Positions 17,343-26,259 of a stretch of 64,000 bases of DNA are shown piece after piece (position 1 is the stretch's first letter; every line of letters begins with the position of its first letter). A program made the position numbers and the translations under genes. The DNA comes from Merdimmobilis hominis (GTDB taxonomy: Bacteria; Bacillota; Clostridia; Oscillospirales; Ruminococcaceae): positions 1-64,000 of the forward strand of contig NZ_JACJKY010000007.1 of the NCBI RefSeq assembly GCF_016901855.1. Reading direction: 5' to 3'. Below the pieces are notes generated by a model. That model was not told where the DNA came from and made no database searches. It saw nothing but the letters and a program-made list of their open reading frames with translations.

Positions 17343-17359
17343 CATAATGCGGATTATGT
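17343..17359. repeat. Inverted repeat R of the invertible switch
   Basis: CATAATGCGGATTATGT is the exact reverse complement of 17070-17086. It lies 31 bp before the SPFH gene start, so the promoter position after inversion is well placed. Confidence 0.85.
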
Positions 17360-17390
17360 TGCATTTCGTTAACCGAGGGAGGAATCAGAT

Positions 17391-18509
17391 ATGGCATTGG
17401 CAAAAATAATCAAATACGAGGGTGACAATTCCACCTTCGTCTGGAAATCCCCGATTGAAGATTTTAATACTTTGTCTCAGCTTATCGTCCATCAATCTCA
17501 GGAGGCAGTTTTTTTCAAAAACGGTCAGGCTTTAGATTTGTTTGAAGCAGGAAGATATACGCTTGAAACACAGAACATCCCGTTGCTCAGGCGCTTTTTG
17601 AATCTGCCTACTGGCGGAAAAACGCCGTTCCACTGCGAGGTATACTTTGTAAACAAAACGCAGCAGATGGCAATTAAATGGGGTACAGACAGTCAAGTAC
17701 AGTATATGGAGCCTACATACAAATTTCCGTTGCAGATCGGCGCTTCCGGCGAAATGACGCTTTCTGTCAACGATTCCCGCAGGCTTCTCACCAAACTGGT
17801 CGGAACAGAATCCAGCCTGACACAAAGCGGGCTGATTGCGCAGTTTCGTTCTTATCTGATGTCTAAAATCAAGCCGTATATTGCGGCAACGATGCAAAGC
17901 GCTCCCTACAGTATTTTTGAAGTGGACGCGCATATGGACGAATTTTCGTCTGCTTTAAAACGCGCGTTAACACCGGATTTCAATGAATACGGAATTAGCC
18001 TTGATAAGTTTTTTGTTACGACGATCGCCAAGCCGGACGGCGAAGCGGCTTATGAAAAATTCAAGGAGATACATATCCGGCAATATGCAGATATCGCAGA
18101 GGCAAAGCTGAAGCAGCAAACCGATGTCATCCACGCCGAGACCGAGGCGAAAAAGACCGTCATTGAATCGCAGGCAATGGCAACAAAGCGTGCACAGGAG
18201 GGATATACCTATCAGCAGGAGCGTGGCTTTGATGTCGCAGAAAAGGTGGCTGAAAATGAAGCGGTCGGTGAATTTACCAATATGGGCGTCGGCTTGGGCA
18301 CGATGGCAGGCGTCGGTGGTGCTGTCGGCGGAATGGTAGGCGGCATGATGAACGACGCCATCGGACAAACATCCGCTCCCGCTCAGAGTACAGGGGGACT
18401 TGACGCTTTTAAAATGAAGCTGGAAAAAATGAAATTGATGAAAGAAAGCGGTATTTTGTCCGAAGAAGAGTTCAACGCAGCAAAGCAGGAACTTCTCAAA
18501 AATTTATAA
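17391..18509 (+). CDS. SPFH (band 7) protein with C-terminal SHOCT domain
   Basis: The 372-residue protein has the SPFH fold of the group starting MALAKIIKYEGDNSTFVWK, found across Firmicutes and thought to form membrane-associated ring or lattice scaffolds. A coiled coil with many Ala and Glu follows, then a Gly-rich hydrophobic patch (MAGVGGAVGGMVGGMM, residues about 308-323), and a SHOCT motif at the end (MKESGILSEEEFNAAKQELL). GGGAGGA precedes ATG 17391. It is first in a five-gene operon with two TIR proteins. As inference, it may organise the other products at the membrane. Its promoter appears to be on the invertible segment. Confidence 0.88.
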   Translation: MALAKIIKYEGDNSTFVWKSPIEDFNTLSQLIVHQSQEAVFFKNGQALDLFEAGRYTLETQNIPLLRRFLNLPTGGKTPFHCEVYFVNKTQQMAIKWGTDSQVQYMEPTYKFPLQIGASGEMTLSVNDSRRLLTKLVGTESSLTQSGLIAQFRSYLMSKIKPYIAATMQSAPYSIFEVDAHMDEFSSALKRALTPDFNEYGISLDKFFVTTIAKPDGEAAYEKFKEIHIRQYADIAEAKLKQQTDVIHAETEAKKTVIESQAMATKRAQEGYTYQQERGFDVAEKVAENEAVGEFTNMGVGLGTMAGVGGAVGGMVGGMMNDAIGQTSAPAQSTGGLDAFKMKLEKMKLMKESGILSEEEFNAAKQELLKNL

Positions 18510-18522
18510 GGAGAGTATGACA

Positions 18523-20166
18523 ATGAGTTTTAACAGAAAAAAAGGGATATCCGTAGCAGCGGCTTTGATTTTACTGGCTTTATTTAATGTGCTTGTTTTT
18601 CTTCTGCCGACGGGGCGCGGCATAACGTTTTGGCTGGGTTACAGTTTTGTGACTTTGGCTGTCGTTTTATTTGCGGCAGTTATGCTGTTTCTTTTTGATT
18701 CGGAAGATAAAAAAAGGACCTTTTTGCGCCTTCCGCTGATTTCCACTGCATGGATTTATCTGATCCTGCAAACAATCGTTGGCCTTTGGCAGATTTTTAG
18801 TCCGGTGTTTCCCTATGTGCCGGCGCTGATTATCAACGGTTGTTTGGCAGGATTTTTTATTATTATCCTTTTGGCTTCAAAAGCCGCCGGCGAATCCATC
18901 GAAAAGCAGGAAGCGCACATTGCGGAAAAAGTGTATTTTATCAATAATATGCAGCTTCTTCTGTCGTCTGTCAAAACAGACGATGAAGAGGTCACTCAAA
19001 AAATCCATACTTTATCGGAAGATATTAAATTTAGCGATCCTATGAGCCATTCCATGCTTAGCGAACTGGAAAAGCAAATCGAAGCAAAAGTCATTCTTTT
19101 AAAGGCAGATGTTTCAGATAAAGAGAAAGCAATGGCGGATATCGAAGGTATCAGCGACCTGTTAAAAGAGCGAAACCAGAAATGCCGGATGCTGAAAAAT
19201 GTGAAGGAAGAGAAAAAAGCCGAGGACTCTTCCGGTGTAAAGTACGTTGCTGTGACTGTTGGCGTTTTGGGAGCGCTGGCAACCGTGGCGTTAGTTATCT
19301 GCTTTGTTATTGTTCCAAACAATACCTACAAGACCGCGATGTCGTTGTATGAAAACGAGCAGTACACAGAAGCAAGGGTAGTGTTTGAAAGCCTGAATGG
19401 ATATAGCGACAGCAACGAAATGATTGAGGCGTGCAAAACGGCGATTACCGAACAGCAGTATTTAGATGCCCAGAAGCTATATGAAGAAGGGAAATATGAT
19501 GAGGCAATTCAGGCTTTTGAAAGCTTGGGTACTTACAAGGACAGTAAGGAGATGATTGAGTCTGTAAAGCAGACGGTGACTGAAAACAAATACATACAAG
19601 CCGAAGATTATTTTGAAAGCCAGAACTATCTTGAGGCCATGAAGCTCTACACTGAACTTGGAGATTACAAAGACTGTAAACAGAAAATTGAGCAGATTCA
19701 AAACCGTCTTGCGACTGATGGCGCTGTTTATTACGGTACTTACCAAAACCAGCCGATCGCATGGCGTGTTCTGCAAACGGAAGATGACAGAATGCTGCTG
19801 ATAGCGCAGGAAGCAATCTGTGAGCTGCCGTATAACGACGAAATAAAAGATGTCACATGGCAGGAAAGTTCCCTTTGCAACTGGCTTAATAATGAATTTA
19901 TCGGTTCATTTTCTGAAGACCAATTGGCCGATATTTTGACGACAAACGTTGGCGGCGCTGACTGCAAGGTCTATCTGCTCAGTCAGGAAGAAGCGGAAGA
20001 TTTGGAGGACGAATCAGTCCTCTCCAGCGAAAAAGATTGGTGGCTTCGCACAAAGTCCGATGTAAACGCTGTGTATGTAACAGCTTCCGGCGAAATTGTT
20101 GAGGACGGCGAAACTGTTGTCCGTGCCAAGGGCGTGCGTCCTTGTATTTGGATTAATTTGAAATAA
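18523..20166 (+). CDS. Membrane protein with TPR-like repeats and DUF6273-like C-terminus
   Basis: The 547-residue product has four membrane segments in residues about 5-125, a cytoplasmic coiled region, a fifth segment (KYVAVTVGVLGALATVALVI), then four TPR-like repeats with the pattern YxxAxxxFExLGxYKDS. The C-terminus (IAWRVLQTEDDRMLLIAQEA, ending VRPCIWINL) resembles DUF6273, a domain found beside zinc-ribbon and TPR proteins in gut Firmicutes. GGAG lies 9 nt before ATG 18523, favoured over the ATG six bases earlier. The gap to the SPFH gene is 13 bp. Related repeats occur in the next gene, suggesting the two products interact or share an origin. Confidence 0.8.
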   Translation: MSFNRKKGISVAAALILLALFNVLVFLLPTGRGITFWLGYSFVTLAVVLFAAVMLFLFDSEDKKRTFLRLPLISTAWIYLILQTIVGLWQIFSPVFPYVPALIINGCLAGFFIIILLASKAAGESIEKQEAHIAEKVYFINNMQLLLSSVKTDDEEVTQKIHTLSEDIKFSDPMSHSMLSELEKQIEAKVILLKADVSDKEKAMADIEGISDLLKERNQKCRMLKNVKEEKKAEDSSGVKYVAVTVGVLGALATVALVICFVIVPNNTYKTAMSLYENEQYTEARVVFESLNGYSDSNEMIEACKTAITEQQYLDAQKLYEEGKYDEAIQAFESLGTYKDSKEMIESVKQTVTENKYIQAEDYFESQNYLEAMKLYTELGDYKDCKQKIEQIQNRLATDGAVYYGTYQNQPIAWRVLQTEDDRMLLIAQEAICELPYNDEIKDVTWQESSLCNWLNNEFIGSFSEDQLADILTTNVGGADCKVYLLSQEEAEDLEDESVLSSEKDWWLRTKSDVNAVYVTASGEIVEDGETVVRAKGVRPCIWINLK

Positions 20167-20218
20167 AGATTTTTCAATAGACAAGAACAATCGGGGATAA
20201 GAATAGGGAGAAAAGATA

Positions 20219-22453
20219 ATGCAAGTTTTTAAATGTAAAATATGCGGAGGCGATGTCAGCGTAGACAGAGCTACCGGCATTGCAGTCTGCGAATACTGCG
20301 GAACAAAGCAGGTGCTGCCGCAGTTTTCAGACAATAGTTCCAAGCGGCTTTATGAAAGCGGGCATCACTATCTGCAAAATGGGGAATACGATAAAGCGGA
20401 GGCTGTGTTTAATCAGCTTCTGGCAATTAACCCGCAGGATGCCGAAATATATTGGGATCTTGTTCTGTGCAAGTACGGCGTGACTTTTGTAAAGGATCCG
20501 AAAACGGAAAAATATATCCCCACCTGCAACCGCACTCATTACGAATCTGTTTTAAACGATAAAAATTACCAGAATGCACTGAAATATTCAGATGCGGAGC
20601 AGATGGAGTTTTATCGTGAAAACGCCGAAACGATCAATCATATTCAAAAAGGCATTCTTACCGTTTCAAAAAAGGAAAAACCCTTTGATGTTTTTATTTC
20701 CTATAAAGAAACCGACAGTGAAGGAAACCGCACGAAAGACAGCATTACCGCTCAAAAGCTTTACGAAGAATTGACCGAAAGCGGATATAAGGTGTTCTTC
20801 TCCCGAATCACTTTGGAGAATAAGATCGGAACAGAATATGAACCCTATATTTATGCTGCGCTCTATTCCAGCAAGGTGATGCTGACTGTCTGCTCCTCGA
20901 AAGAAAACATTGAATCCCCGTGGGTAAGAAATGAGTGGAGTCGTTTTTTAACGCTGCGCCAAAACAACATAGGCAAAGCACTGATTCCGCTCTACTTTGA
21001 TATGTCCAAAGCAGACCTGCCGGATGAATTTGCACTGCTTTCATCCTATGATATGAAAGTTGACGGTTTTGAGCAAGAATTGCTCCGTGGTATTAAAAAG
21101 CTGATCCCCCTGCCCATTATGAAAGCGGCAAGGCGTAAAAAAGCTAAAAAAACGGCAGGAATTACCGCAGCGGTGGTATGTGTAACAGCCGCAATCGTTG
21201 CGGCCATAGTGTTGCCGAATTATATAAAAGCACAACGACTGGAAGAACAATACACGACGGCTATTGCAATGTTTGAAAATGCCGATTATGAAGGTGCGTC
21301 AGCAGCTTTTTCGGGACTGGGCGATTATAAGGATTCGGCGGAAATGGTGGAAAAGTGCGCGATCCAGCCGGGGTACGATGCGGCGATGCAGCTTTATTAC
21401 GACGGAGATTATGCTGAGGCAACATGGGCATTTGAAGCCCTCGGCGATTATGGGGATGCTGCCGAGCAGAAAGAACAGGCGGAACTTTCATGGCGGAAAA
21501 GTCTGGCAACGGTTGCGACGGATGATTTTGACGAATATTCGACCAGCTATTATATCATAAACGAAAATGGAACGGTGGACGGAACTAGCGGTTCAGCACA
21601 TTCTGATCTTTCCATTGAGAATCATGGAAGGATTATTTCTATAACACCTTCTGCGGATAAGTTATATGCATTGCACGAGGACGGATATGTCAGCAATGCA
21701 AAAGAAAACAATCAACTGTCTGATGATTCGGAATGGCATGATATTGTGAAAATCTCAAGACAATTAGAAAATACTAACATCGCTCTTCGTTCAGACGGTA
21801 AGATGTTCTATGGTAATACAGGTTCTGATGAAGTGTGGAATGACGAATGGATCAAAGGCATATCTGAATGGACAGATATTGTTGATTTTAAATTATGTTA
21901 TCCGAATGGCAGAGCCTATTCTGATGGAACTGGAGCTATCATCGGGATAAAATCAGATGGTAGTTTATGTGCGGTTTATAATGATAATAACACTGGAAAA
22001 CAAAGTTCAAATAGTAGTATTACGTTCAGTACATTTACTACTGAAAAACTACAGGAAATTGTTGCACGATTTAGTAATGTGAGAACTTTAGCTTTTAATA
22101 TCACTTCGTATGATCCAAATCCAATAGAGATTATTGCTCTGACTAAAGATGGAAAACTGCAAATATATCAAGATGGAACGTTTACTGAAATGGATGCAGA
22201 CAATATTTGTGATGTATCATTTAGCGCATCTTCCCCCATTCTTTTATATCAAAATGGAGATATCGCTGAATTGGGAAGCAAAAATATTGCGCTACATGAC
22301 ATTATTTCTATCAATAACATCATTGGTAATGTAATCACCCGTTCAGGAATAGTGTACTCCTGCACATTAAATTATTATGACTTATCCATCAGTGAATGGT
22401 CAGAAAGTGGAAAGTCTATAGTATATGATGAATGGCTTGCGAGGTTGAATTGA
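20219..22453 (+). CDS. Zinc-ribbon/TPR/TIR/transmembrane sensor-like protein
   Basis: The 744-residue protein is modular. Cys6, Cys9, Cys24 and Cys27 form a zinc ribbon. One TPR-like unit follows. Residues about 155-285 are a TIR domain (KPFDVFISYKETDSEGNRTK, then VMLTVCSSKENIESPWVRNE), with Glu239 where NAD-cleaving TIR enzymes have their catalytic Glu. A membrane segment lies at about 308-333, followed by two TPR-like units and a repeat-rich C-terminus resembling RCC1-type propeller blades (LYALHEDGYV, IGIKSDGSLC, IIALTKDGKL). I infer an outside or lumenal ligand-binding region and a cytoplasmic TIR effector. It fits a defence or signalling role but no known system matches the whole layout. 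Confidence 0.85.
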   Translation: MQVFKCKICGGDVSVDRATGIAVCEYCGTKQVLPQFSDNSSKRLYESGHHYLQNGEYDKAEAVFNQLLAINPQDAEIYWDLVLCKYGVTFVKDPKTEKYIPTCNRTHYESVLNDKNYQNALKYSDAEQMEFYRENAETINHIQKGILTVSKKEKPFDVFISYKETDSEGNRTKDSITAQKLYEELTESGYKVFFSRITLENKIGTEYEPYIYAALYSSKVMLTVCSSKENIESPWVRNEWSRFLTLRQNNIGKALIPLYFDMSKADLPDEFALLSSYDMKVDGFEQELLRGIKKLIPLPIMKAARRKKAKKTAGITAAVVCVTAAIVAAIVLPNYIKAQRLEEQYTTAIAMFENADYEGASAAFSGLGDYKDSAEMVEKCAIQPGYDAAMQLYYDGDYAEATWAFEALGDYGDAAEQKEQAELSWRKSLATVATDDFDEYSTSYYIINENGTVDGTSGSAHSDLSIENHGRIISITPSADKLYALHEDGYVSNAKENNQLSDDSEWHDIVKISRQLENTNIALRSDGKMFYGNTGSDEVWNDEWIKGISEWTDIVDFKLCYPNGRAYSDGTGAIIGIKSDGSLCAVYNDNNTGKQSSNSSITFSTFTTEKLQEIVARFSNVRTLAFNITSYDPNPIEIIALTKDGKLQIYQDGTFTEMDADNICDVSFSASSPILLYQNGDIAELGSKNIALHDIISINNIIGNVITRSGIVYSCTLNYYDLSISEWSESGKSIVYDEWLARLN

Positions 22454-22454
22454 T

Positions 22455-24371
22455 ATGAAATGTAAAAATTGCGGCGGGGAACTGATTTTTCAAAACGGTA
22501 TGGGTGTATGTGAAAACTGTAAAAACACCTATCATTTTGATTACGGCTTTGAAAACACGGAAGTGTATATCTGCTATACGGAAAGCGATGCTCAGGGCAG
22601 ACGTACCAAAGACAGTATCATAGCGGATGAATTGTATCAAAAGCTGGAAAGCAAAAAAATACATACATTCTATGAGCGCAAATCCGTCCCCTACTTGGCT
22701 GGCGACGATTTACAGGCAGTCAACTATCAGGCGATTTATCATGCAAAAATCGTCCTTATTGTGGGCGCTTCTACTGCTCATTTTGAGCATTTGATATCAG
22801 AGTATAAAGAGTATTTTAGCAAAAAGACCGTCATTCCGGTTTACACAGATATCCGTCCCGAAGGCCTGCCACCCGAACTGAATCGAGTACAGGCGCTGAA
22901 CTATAATACAATAGGCGCAGAAGCCGATCTGCTCAACGGGATTTTAAGGCTTCTCGGCAGAGAAAAGGAAATTCATCTCGAAGAACTACATCAACGCACT
23001 GGAAAAAGAAAAAAGATTGTGGCAATTTCTCTTTCTCTCTTTTTAATTATAGGTATTGCTGCAGGTGCTGTTCTGGTGCTTTTTCGGGAATCACCAGTGG
23101 ATGAGCCGGAATCAGAACCTGTATTAACCTCGCAGGAAATTTATGACAACGCACAGACGCTGATGGAATCTGGCGACTATTTAGGAGCGGCTGATTTGTT
23201 TGCAACCATTCCGGACTTTAGAAACAGTACAAACCTGTTGGACGAAATTTATAACAGATACGATGGTTATTATCTTTCGGAGGATAAAAGTGTTTCTTTT
23301 TACATCAATATTCAAAGCTCAACAACAGCCGATCTTATTCTTGAAAAAACAATAAATGGACAAAAAGTGCGTACAGAGGAATCATCTGTGCTAAACAACA
23401 ACATTATTACAGCATCTTTCACCGATTCGGAAAATAACACCGGTGAAATGACCGTCACGCTAAATAATGATGGTATCCACATAACAACAATATTAAAATC
23501 TGAAAGCGAATCATTGTTCATTGGCAATCTGGATCTGACATTTATGTTGTCGCAGCGTTCCGATCGGCCTATGGAACAAAGCATTACCGCCGAAACGCTC
23601 ATACAATGGATGACAAATCAAACTTCTCTAAGCGACTTGAATCGGACTGGATATCAGGTGGCGTTTGATAAAAACATGACCGCTGGTGGCGGAATCAATA
23701 ATCATTTTGCCAATTATTACATTGAAAACACTGATATTAAACTCTTGTTAGCAGATTTTGATTTATCTTCTGCAAAGTCTTATAATGATATGGAAAAATA
23801 TCCATTGGATGATTTTTATATTGTCGGTGTTATTGCTCCGGCTGAACTTGTCTGCCCTCAGGAAATCGGTGGAACTCCTCATGTATATGATGAAAACAAA
23901 ATTTTATACGCTCCAAATGTACAGGATTTTATATTGATGTCAGACTTTGAATCTGGGTCACCTGAGTACTGCGTGTTTTTTACTTTCAATGAAAGTGAAG
24001 CAAATGCAGGTATTGACAGTAACAGTATGATCGGTATTACATCTCAAGCCTTAATTGGAGAGAATTTCAGTTGGGTTGAAAGAGATTTAAACTCAAATTT
24101 TATAGAAGCTTCGGTTCTTTCACAATTCAAAAAAACGCACTCGGAAACATCACAATACTATGCTTCTGCAACAGTGGTAGCTGAAAAATCGAATATGGTT
24201 TTAATATGTGTTGATTGTAATTGTCCTGACTGCGCTAATAAATATTATTATTACAAGAAGAATATGGAGACCGGCGAGATACAGTTTGTCACGGAACTGT
24301 TTAGTGACAGTTATTTTACGCAAACAGATATGTGGAAAAATTATCCGGAATTGTTTGATGAGTTTTTATAA
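22455..24371 (+). CDS. Second zinc-ribbon/TIR/transmembrane protein
   Basis: The gene starts one base after the previous stop. The 638-residue product has a zinc ribbon (Cys3, Cys6, Cys19, Cys22), a TIR domain at about 34-165 (TEVYICYTESDAQGRRTKDS) with Glu116 at the catalytic position, a membrane segment at about 190-212, one TPR-like unit (SGDYLGAADLFATIPDFRNS) and a large unrecognised C-terminal region with a CVDCNCPDC cluster. The TIR shares the ESDxxGxRTKDS insert with its neighbour but lacks the conserved Trp before Glu, so one copy may be regulatory. The ectodomain differs entirely from that of the first TIR protein. Confidence 0.82.
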   Translation: MKCKNCGGELIFQNGMGVCENCKNTYHFDYGFENTEVYICYTESDAQGRRTKDSIIADELYQKLESKKIHTFYERKSVPYLAGDDLQAVNYQAIYHAKIVLIVGASTAHFEHLISEYKEYFSKKTVIPVYTDIRPEGLPPELNRVQALNYNTIGAEADLLNGILRLLGREKEIHLEELHQRTGKRKKIVAISLSLFLIIGIAAGAVLVLFRESPVDEPESEPVLTSQEIYDNAQTLMESGDYLGAADLFATIPDFRNSTNLLDEIYNRYDGYYLSEDKSVSFYINIQSSTTADLILEKTINGQKVRTEESSVLNNNIITASFTDSENNTGEMTVTLNNDGIHITTILKSESESLFIGNLDLTFMLSQRSDRPMEQSITAETLIQWMTNQTSLSDLNRTGYQVAFDKNMTAGGGINNHFANYYIENTDIKLLLADFDLSSAKSYNDMEKYPLDDFYIVGVIAPAELVCPQEIGGTPHVYDENKILYAPNVQDFILMSDFESGSPEYCVFFTFNESEANAGIDSNSMIGITSQALIGENFSWVERDLNSNFIEASVLSQFKKTHSETSQYYASATVVAEKSNMVLICVDCNCPDCANKYYYYKKNMETGEIQFVTELFSDSYFTQTDMWKNYPELFDEFL

Positions 24372-24417
24372 TTTTTAAAGGGCTTCATAAAAGGCAAAAG
24401 AAAGGATATGCACATTA

Positions 24418-25023
24418 ATGGAAAAAACAACAATTCAGATTAATAAATATGCCGACAGGTTTTTAATTGGAAATGTAAATTTTAAGTTTGCATCTGATAA
24501 AGCCTACGCAGATATGGCACGTAGAACACTCCGCATAGATGTCGGCAGCGAGCTTCGAAGTAATCTTAAATCGGAAGCAACAAGAGTTCTAAAGGAATGC
24601 ATTGAAAATCTGAAAAACATGAAAGCTATCAGTCAATGTTCATTTCAATCGTGGCACAAAGAATCTTGCAATAAACTTATTGATTGCTATAAGCCTTATT
24701 TATTTTATTATGGACAATCACAAAAATGGCTGAATATGCTTTTGAAATATCTATATGTTTACGATGTTGAAGAATATCAGTGTTTATTTTCTCAAAAGTT
24801 AATTGAAGTTATGGACATGCCAATTGACTTTAAAGTGATTAAAAATTTTCATAATCAATATAATATAAAATGGCCAAATTCAGGCTGGAGTAAATGGAAT
24901 GAAAATACATACCGTTCCTATCAAGAAAGCATTCGAAAAGCCTTAATTCAGGATAAGACTTTGACGGAAGATGAAAAGATCCCATTTTATTGGGAACTGA
25001 TCCATTGGTCTGATCTGGATTAA
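24418..25023 (+). CDS. Unrecognised last gene of the TIR operon, 201 aa
   Basis: AAAGGAT precedes ATG 24418. The product (MEKTTIQINKYADRFLIGNV at the start) is soluble, mostly helical in appearance, rich in Tyr, Trp and Lys, and has no motif I can name. It lies 46 bp after the second TIR gene and just before a terminator, so it is probably part of the same system. Its AT-richer composition than the upstream genes hints at a separate origin. Confidence 0.65.
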   Translation: MEKTTIQINKYADRFLIGNVNFKFASDKAYADMARRTLRIDVGSELRSNLKSEATRVLKECIENLKNMKAISQCSFQSWHKESCNKLIDCYKPYLFYYGQSQKWLNMLLKYLYVYDVEEYQCLFSQKLIEVMDMPIDFKVIKNFHNQYNIKWPNSGWSKWNENTYRSYQESIRKALIQDKTLTEDEKIPFYWELIHWSDLD

Positions 25024-25037
25024 GAAAATACAAGAAA

Positions 25038-25087
25038 ACGGACAGTACTAAGCTTTTCATGCTACAGCGCTGTCCGTGGTTTTATTT
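25038..25087. terminator. Terminator of the TIR operon
   Basis: ACGGACAG (25038-25045) pairs with CTGTCCGT (25070-25077), followed by GGTTTTATTT; an A-rich tract precedes it. It separates the rightward cargo operon from the leftward tnpV gene and could serve both. Confidence 0.7.
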
Positions 25088-25463
25088 AGAGACAAATAAT
25101 TTTATTGTTTACATACTCTATAGCGGCATTACGAATATTGTTCATCCGTCGAGCCCATTCCATTTGATTTTCCGCCTTTAGCTGCTCCGTTACGCCCTCA
25201 CGCTCTGCCATCTGTTTTACCAGCCGGGAAAACATTTCCTCTGCCTGCCGGTCGATTTCGGTAAGATGAGCGTTCAGCTTCCCGCTTGTCAGCAGGTTAT
25301 AATACAGAATTCTGTTGTGCTGTTTCAAATACCGTGCGTGCCGCTGTCCCCATAAGCCGATGTATTGTTTTCCTTCTTCGGCAGACAATATGAGATTAGG
25401 CAAAATATAATCTCCTTGCTGTGTGTATGTACCGCCTATTTGTTCGAATAATGATTTCTTCAT
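25086..25463 (-). CDS. tnpV: TnpV-like transposon protein
   Basis: The 125-residue product starts MKKSLFEQIGGTYTQQGDYI and contains LLTSGKLNAHLTEIDRQAEE and MEWARRMNNIRNAA, the hallmarks of TnpV, an accessory protein first described in Tn4451-type elements with large serine recombinases. Its function is unknown. ATG 25463 is preferred over an opening seven codons upstream because of the conserved MKKSLFEQ start and an AAGGGGGA site. It supports a Tn4451-like ancestry of the outer element. Confidence 0.88.
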   Translation of the reverse strand: MKKSLFEQIGGTYTQQGDYILPNLILSAEEGKQYIGLWGQRHARYLKQHNRILYYNLLTSGKLNAHLTEIDRQAEEMFSRLVKQMAEREGVTEQLKAENQMEWARRMNNIRNAAIEYVNNKIICL

Positions 25464-25468
25464 GGGTC

Positions 25469-25654
25469 TTATTCCCCCTTGCAAATTACTTTGAACTTCC
25501 TGATTGGTGCATTGATGATTTTAAGCAGCACCCCGTCAACCGCGTCTGTGTATCTGTCCTCCGAGATAAGGCTGTTCCTTAAGTCATTCAGACAGTTGAT
25601 TAGCAAGTTGCGTTCAGAATCATCAAGTGCTATGTAATACTTTTTGCCCCGCAT
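25469..25654 (-). CDS. Small conserved element protein, 61 aa
   Basis: ATG 25654 has AAAGGAGG upstream. The product (MRGKKYYIALDDSERNLLIN at the start) resembles short proteins commonly encoded directly before tnpV in clostridial elements. Its stop falls 5 bp before the tnpV start, so the two are probably cotranscribed. No function is known. Confidence 0.75.
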   Translation of the reverse strand: MRGKKYYIALDDSERNLLINCLNDLRNSLISEDRYTDAVDGVLLKIINAPIRKFKVICKGE

Positions 25655-25773
25655 ATTGCGACCTCCTTTGAGCTTCTGCCTTAATTGTACTCGCAGAAGG
25701 CATTATGGTCGAATGTACCGATTGAAAGAAAGAAATCCGAGAAAAACTTTTACGGTTCTTCTCGGATTGCTCT

Positions 25774-26238
25774 TTATCTATGGATATTGGCTTTTTTAAT
25801 AAGTGGAACTATCTTTTCATATTCCTGCCTGCGTGGTGTTCGGGCGGCTCGTTCCCAAGCAGAATAAGCACTTTGAGCAACACCGATTTCCTGCGCCATT
25901 TGTGATTGATTGAGTGATAACCGTTTCCGCATCTCTCGCAGAAGCATATCGCACGGATAATCCACAAAGGAAGTATACTCGTCAAACAATAGCTTGCGGT
26001 CAATACCAAGCGCTTCGGCGAGTAAAACAGCGGTTTTATACTTTATGGGATGCTTGTCATTTTCGTAAAGGGTAATTGTGGCAGGAACAACGCCGACCTT
26101 TTCGGCAAGTTCACGGGTAGAATACCTTCTATGTAATCGGTAATATCTTAAAGTCTTACCTACGGTATCACAGTTATCACTATTCTCAAAATCATACCGT
26201 AAATGCAGTATCAATTTGCCTTTGGCGAAATGATACAC
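25774..26238 (-). CDS. XRE-family regulator with two HTH domains
   Basis: The product carries two lambda-repressor-type helix-turn-helix units: TRELAEKVGVVPATITLYEN and, near the C-terminus, NQSQMAQEIGVAQSAYSAWE. Two such units in one 154-residue chain could bind DNA without dimerising. It probably controls element genes. The start is uncertain: the GTG at 26238 lacks a good ribosome site and the region overlaps the degraded transposase on the other strand, so the true N-terminus may be shorter. Confidence 0.72.
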   Translation of the reverse strand: MYHFAKGKLILHLRYDFENSDNCDTVGKTLRYYRLHRRYSTRELAEKVGVVPATITLYENDKHPIKYKTAVLLAEALGIDRKLLFDEYTSFVDYPCDMLLREMRKRLSLNQSQMAQEIGVAQSAYSAWERAARTPRRQEYEKIVPLIKKANIHR

Positions 26239-26259
26239 CTCAGTGTGATTGAGGATAGT

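Noticed and set aside
17070-17359. Reading the two repeats as attL/attR of a tiny inserted element
   Set aside because: The exact 17-bp match is in inverted, not direct, orientation, and the segment contains only a promoter and a terminator, so an inversion switch fits better.
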